Notes under the pieces: generated by a model | Databases searched by the model: none | What the model was told of the DNA's origin: nothing | What the model saw: only the letters and a program-made list of their open reading frames with translations | Position numbers and translations under genes: made by a program | Shown here: positions 59,388 to 64,000 of the stretch, one piece after another | Layout: each line of letters opens with the position of its first letter | Numbering within the stretch: the stretch's first letter is position 1 | DNA from: Deltaproteobacteria bacterium | GTDB taxonomy: Bacteria > Myxococcota_A > Polyangia > Haliangiales > Haliangiaceae | Assembly (NCBI GenBank): GCA_021413675.1 | Contig: JAIOQA010000275.1 | Coordinates: 1-64,000 of the forward strand | Reading direction: 5' to 3' | DNA: 64,000 nucleotides

Positions 59388-60095
59388 ATGCGTCGATTCG
59401 CCTGGTCTGCGTGCGTCACCGCCGCGCTTGCCCTTTCGGGCTGCGGCCTCATCAGCTCCGACGTCACCAACTTCGATCTGACGCTGCCCGACAAGACCTT
59501 CACGGTCGACACGGCGTCGTGGGGCCTCGGCAACGTCGATGCCTTCACGTCGACGGACTGCTCGGCCAACGCGGGCGTCTGCGCCGCGGCCGCGCAGCAG
59601 GCCTGCAACCAGGGCCAGTGCTTCGGGTCGTGCGACAGCGCGACCCAGACCTGCGATCTGAAGGTCCTGGTGTCACTGTGGCAGCCGGTGGATCTCGTCG
59701 CCGAGAAGCCCGAGCTGCAGACGATCAACAACCAGCCGCTGGTCGGCGTGACGATCGACAAGCTCGAGTACCAGGTCATCGAGAACTCGATGAACGTCGC
59801 GACGCCGCCGATGACGATGTACATCGCGCCGGCGACCGTGATGGCGCCCGGCGATCCGCAGGCGCACGCGATCGCGACGATCCCGGCGGTGCCGGCGGGC
59901 ACGACCCAGGCGCTCATGTCGATCGAGCTGACCGCCGACGGCAAGACCCAGCTCGCGAAGTTCATGGGCGACTACGCCACGCCGTTCAACATCATCGTCG
60001 GCTCGGAGCTCGACGTGAAGCAGGGCGACACGGTGCCGGCCGGCCGGCTCGCCGCGAAGGTTGTCGTGACGGCGCACGCGTCGCTCGGCGGCTGA
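59388..60095 (+). CDS. Hypothetical lipoprotein
   Basis: 235 residues. Signal CVTAALALSGC gives a lipobox Cys near 20. The mature part starts GLISSDVTNFDLTLPDKTFT, has a Cys-rich insert (CSANAGVCAAAAQQACNQGQ, then CFGSCDSATQTCDLKV), and strands such as VGVTIDKLEYQVIENSMN and ELTADGKTQLAKFMGDYATP. An immunoglobulin-like or LEA-like beta sandwich is plausible. Function unknown. It is followed by a GC hairpin. Confidence 0.75.
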   Translation: MRRFAWSACVTAALALSGCGLISSDVTNFDLTLPDKTFTVDTASWGLGNVDAFTSTDCSANAGVCAAAAQQACNQGQCFGSCDSATQTCDLKVLVSLWQPVDLVAEKPELQTINNQPLVGVTIDKLEYQVIENSMNVATPPMTMYIAPATVMAPGDPQAHAIATIPAVPAGTTQALMSIELTADGKTQLAKFMGDYATPFNIIVGSELDVKQGDTVPAGRLAAKVVVTAHASLGG

Positions 60096-60425
60096 CGTCT
60101 CGTTCGCGCTGCGCGAGTCTGTCGGAGACAAGCGGCGAGCAGCGCGGGGCGCGGGGCCCCGCCTCGGCGGGACCCCTTCCCACGCTCGCGCTCGCGCGCC
60201 CACCCAACTTCCTTCGCTGCGAGCTCCCGTTGTTCCTCTCCAGCGGGGTGCTCGCACCACCGATCGGGGTGGGGCCCCGAGCTCGCTGCTCGCGCGGGCC
60301 CCTTCCGCCGGGCGCCCCACGCCCCGCCCAGCCGCCTCCCGTGTCCCTCCATCTCCTGCTCAGCCTCCGCTCAGGGTGAGCGGGAGGGTGAGCGGGAGGG
60401 TGAAGGTCAGCTGCAACCGCAGCTG
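60096..60425. other. 330-bp convergent intergenic region with terminator hairpins and a short tandem repeat
   Basis: No credible gene. It contains GCGGGGC/GCCCCGC (60144-60150, 60156-60162), a hairpin suited to terminate the lipoprotein gene; CCGCTCA-GGG-TGAGCGG (60367-60383), a 7-bp stem near the end of the flavoprotein gene; and two tandem copies of GGTGAGCGGGAG (60375-60386, 60387-60398) plus a partial third. The rest is GC-rich without recognised signals. Confidence 0.55.
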
Positions 60426-61661
60426 CTACGACGCCGCGCCCGGCGGCAGCATGCGCACGGCCTCGGGCAGCGCCGCCGCGAGCTCGCGCCGTCGCACGCC
60501 GGCCTTCCGCGCGTGTCGCCACAACGCGCCCCACAGCCGCAGCTTCTGGTCGGCGAGCACCTGGGTTCCGTCCACGCGCGCCGCATACAGCTCCAGCACG
60601 TCGGGATCGTAGAGGACCAGCGACAGCCACGAGCGCCAGCGCGGCGAGCGATACAGGAGCTTGGCGAGCCAGCGATCGAGCGCGAGCTCGCGGCCGACGA
60701 CGGCCTTGCGCAGCGCGCGCCGGTAGCCGCGGAAGCCGACATTCCCCGAGGCCAGCGCGCGCGCGATCGCGTCGCCGGCGATCTGCGCCTGCTCCATCGC
60801 GACGGCGATGCCCTCGCCGGTGAGGCCGTCGATGCCGGCGGCGTCGCCGACGGTGACGAGGCGGGGCGCCGAGACCGGCGTGCGCGGGTGGTAGCCCCAG
60901 ACCGGCCAGCCGAGGTTGTGGCGCGCGGGCAGCTCGATGCCGAGCTCGTCGAGGCGGGTGCGCAGCACGTCGAGCAGGGCCGGCCCGCCGGCGCGGAACG
61001 CCGGGTAGTGCATGATGCCGACGTTGATGCGGTCGCCGGGCGCGGGGAACACCCAGAGGTAGCCGCGCACGCCGCGCGCCATCGGCGTGAAGTCGTAAAG
61101 CATCGGCGCGCCGGCGCCGAGATCGAGCCCGGCCGGGCGCGGCAGCTCGCGCATGAACAGCCGGTGGGGCAGGGCGCGGTCGCCGATCAGGTGCTTGCGC
61201 ACGATCGAGGCCGCGCCGTCGGCGCCGACCACGATCTTCGCCCGCAGCTCGCGGCCGCGGCTGGTGCGCACGGTCACGCCCTCGCGATCGGGCGCGACCG
61301 CGGTCACGCCTTCACCGGTCGTGATCTCGACGCCGCGATCGCGGACCTGCGCGACCAGATCGGCGTCGAACTCGATCCGCCGGATCACGTTGACCGGCCG
61401 CCCGAGGGTGACCGAGCGATCGAACGTGCCGCACCGCACGTGCGCGATCTTCGAGGGCACGAATGGCACCCGCAGCGTGAGGTCGAGCGCAGCGAAGGCC
61501 TCGTCGGCGTGGCCGGTGAGCCCGCCGCCGCACGGCTTGTCGCGCGGAAAGTCGTACCGATCGAGCACGACCACGTCGCGGATGCCGTGCTGGTGCAGCC
61601 GCGCGGCGACCGCAGCGCCGGCCGGACCAGCGCCCGCGATCAGGACATCGTGGAGATGCAC
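60426..61661 (-). CDS. Geranylgeranyl reductase family FAD-dependent oxidoreductase
   Basis: 411 residues. FAD-binding GAGPAGAAVAARLHQHG, DKPCGGGLTGHADEA (PCGGG signature of the GGR/digeranylgeranylglycerophospholipid reductase family), GADGAASIVRKHL, and the second FAD motif VTVGDAAGIDGLTGEGIAVA. Members reduce isoprenoid chains or act in lipid/polyketide tailoring. GTG start with TAAGAC 6 nt upstream and GTGACA 17 bp before that. It stands alone, so the substrate (menaquinone side chain, hopanoid or carotenoid precursor) is open. Confidence 0.88.
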   Translation of the reverse strand: MHLHDVLIAGAGPAGAAVAARLHQHGIRDVVVLDRYDFPRDKPCGGGLTGHADEAFAALDLTLRVPFVPSKIAHVRCGTFDRSVTLGRPVNVIRRIEFDADLVAQVRDRGVEITTGEGVTAVAPDREGVTVRTSRGRELRAKIVVGADGAASIVRKHLIGDRALPHRLFMRELPRPAGLDLGAGAPMLYDFTPMARGVRGYLWVFPAPGDRINVGIMHYPAFRAGGPALLDVLRTRLDELGIELPARHNLGWPVWGYHPRTPVSAPRLVTVGDAAGIDGLTGEGIAVAMEQAQIAGDAIARALASGNVGFRGYRRALRKAVVGRELALDRWLAKLLYRSPRWRSWLSLVLYDPDVLELYAARVDGTQVLADQKLRLWGALWRHARKAGVRRRELAAALPEAVRMLPPGAAS

Positions 61662-61756
61662 CGGCGCGTCTTACCCGACCCGCGCGGCGATGTCACCTCG
61701 CCGCGGCCCGCAGCCGATGCCGATCGGTCATCGGTGGATGACCGATCGCGTCGGAG

Positions 61757-62119
<363 letters not shown>

Positions 62120-62338
62120 TTAACCCCCCGACAGCCTGGTACCTCTATCCAACACCAGAAATTCGGGGGAAATCAAGCAGCTAGGCACTAAAGCCGCGCC
62201 CACACCCCAGGCTGGGCTGGCCCCCGACGACGAATCATGCCAGCTCGCGCGCGTCTCGGGTGGGTTTCGGGCCGCAAGACCGCGTGGATCTAGCCGATCT
62301 CGGGCAACTCCCGGCCGAACCGGGGTGCGGCGCCCGGG
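62120..62338 (-). other. Intergenic region between the mutase large-subunit gene and the HU-like gene
   Basis: 219 bp in the same direction as both genes. The AT-richest part (62130-62185), on the minus strand, has TTGATT and, 18 bp later, TTGGAT, a weak -35/-10 candidate for the HU gene about 40 nt before its ATG. No convincing terminator for the mutase gene was found. Confidence 0.35.
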
Positions 62339-63955
<1,617 letters not shown>

Positions 63956-64000
63956 GCCGCTCGCGAAGGTACCGCTACGGGCCCGTCGACGGCGAGCCCC

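Noticed and set aside
60096-60425. Small protein genes in the 330-bp gap after the lipoprotein gene
   Set aside because: Open frames here are Arg/Pro/Ser-rich, lack start signals and overlap terminator hairpins.

Overview
The window is about 70% G+C, has long gene-dense strands with strong third-position GC, and carries many Hanks-type Ser/Thr kinases, Cys-anchored lipoproteins, FG-GAP/kelch/MopE-like surface proteins, a GldG/DUF4340 pair and AgmX/PglI-like proteins. This points to a Myxococcota (Deltaproteobacteria-type) soil or marine bacterium of the Haliangiales/Polyangia kind. That placement is an inference from gene content. No rRNA, tRNA, IS element or CRISPR array was seen.

Layout. 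1-11.3 kb: the end of a GldG/DUF4340 gliding-type ABC unit; a divergent NmrA-like reductase/TetR pair with paired operator-like palindromes; a divergent lipoprotein/peptide-binding-protein pair; a DJ-1 - class II aldolase - alpha/beta hydrolase operon facing an FMN reductase; an AraC regulator; a conserved hypothetical; and a 56-aa peptide with a lanthipeptide-type leader. 11.4-22.6 kb: a maltose-type ABC importer operon (malK-E-F-G order, all 4-nt GTGA overlaps), an FHA-sigma54 activator, a kinase-TPR receptor, and a phospholipase D-like/TetR pair. 22.8-29.7 kb: a TetR-operator-preceded two-gene unit encoding a giant BadF/HgdC-type activase and a 2-hydroxyacyl-CoA dehydratase-like protein, then two glutaredoxin-like proteins. 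30-41 kb: a 6-TM kinase, a double U32 peptidase/RNA-hydroxylase-like protein, a divergent membrane pyrophosphatase with a near-consensus promoter, and a kinase-AAA-TPR protein carrying an in-frame palindromic insertion. 40.9-50.1 kb: an SPFH/ribbon-helix-helix pair behind a perfect 24-bp palindrome, pdxJ, several cell-surface lipoproteins including a very Gly-rich one, and a NUDIX hydrolase. 50.2-59.3 kb: a short-chain acyl-CoA oxidation cluster (thiolase, 3-hydroxyacyl-CoA dehydrogenase, enoyl-CoA hydratase, two acyl-CoA dehydrogenases, the B12 subunit of methylmalonyl-CoA mutase, MeaB) interleaved with three lipoproteins. 59.4-64 kb: a lipoprotein, a geranylgeranyl-reductase-like flavoprotein, an HU/IHF-type protein with an acidic tail, and the large methylmalonyl-CoA mutase subunit.

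How it works together. The 50-64 kb genes form a route from C4 and branched or odd-chain acyl-CoAs through acetyl-CoA and propionyl/methylmalonyl-CoA to succinyl-CoA, with MeaB guarding the mutase. The 22.8-28.3 kb pair belongs to the radical-type acyl-CoA dehydratase superfamily, but its substrate is unknown.

Most interesting signals: (i) an in-frame, three-hairpin, lower-GC insertion inside the kinase-AAA gene; (ii) an orphan lanthipeptide-like precursor; (iii) at least ten transcription-unit heads with a TANNNT hexamer 5-8 nt before the start codon, implying leaderless mRNAs; (iv) a three-copy dispersed repeat at gene ends; (v) the SPFH-RHH palindrome; (vi) a membrane pyrophosphatase lacking the usual GKVE signature.
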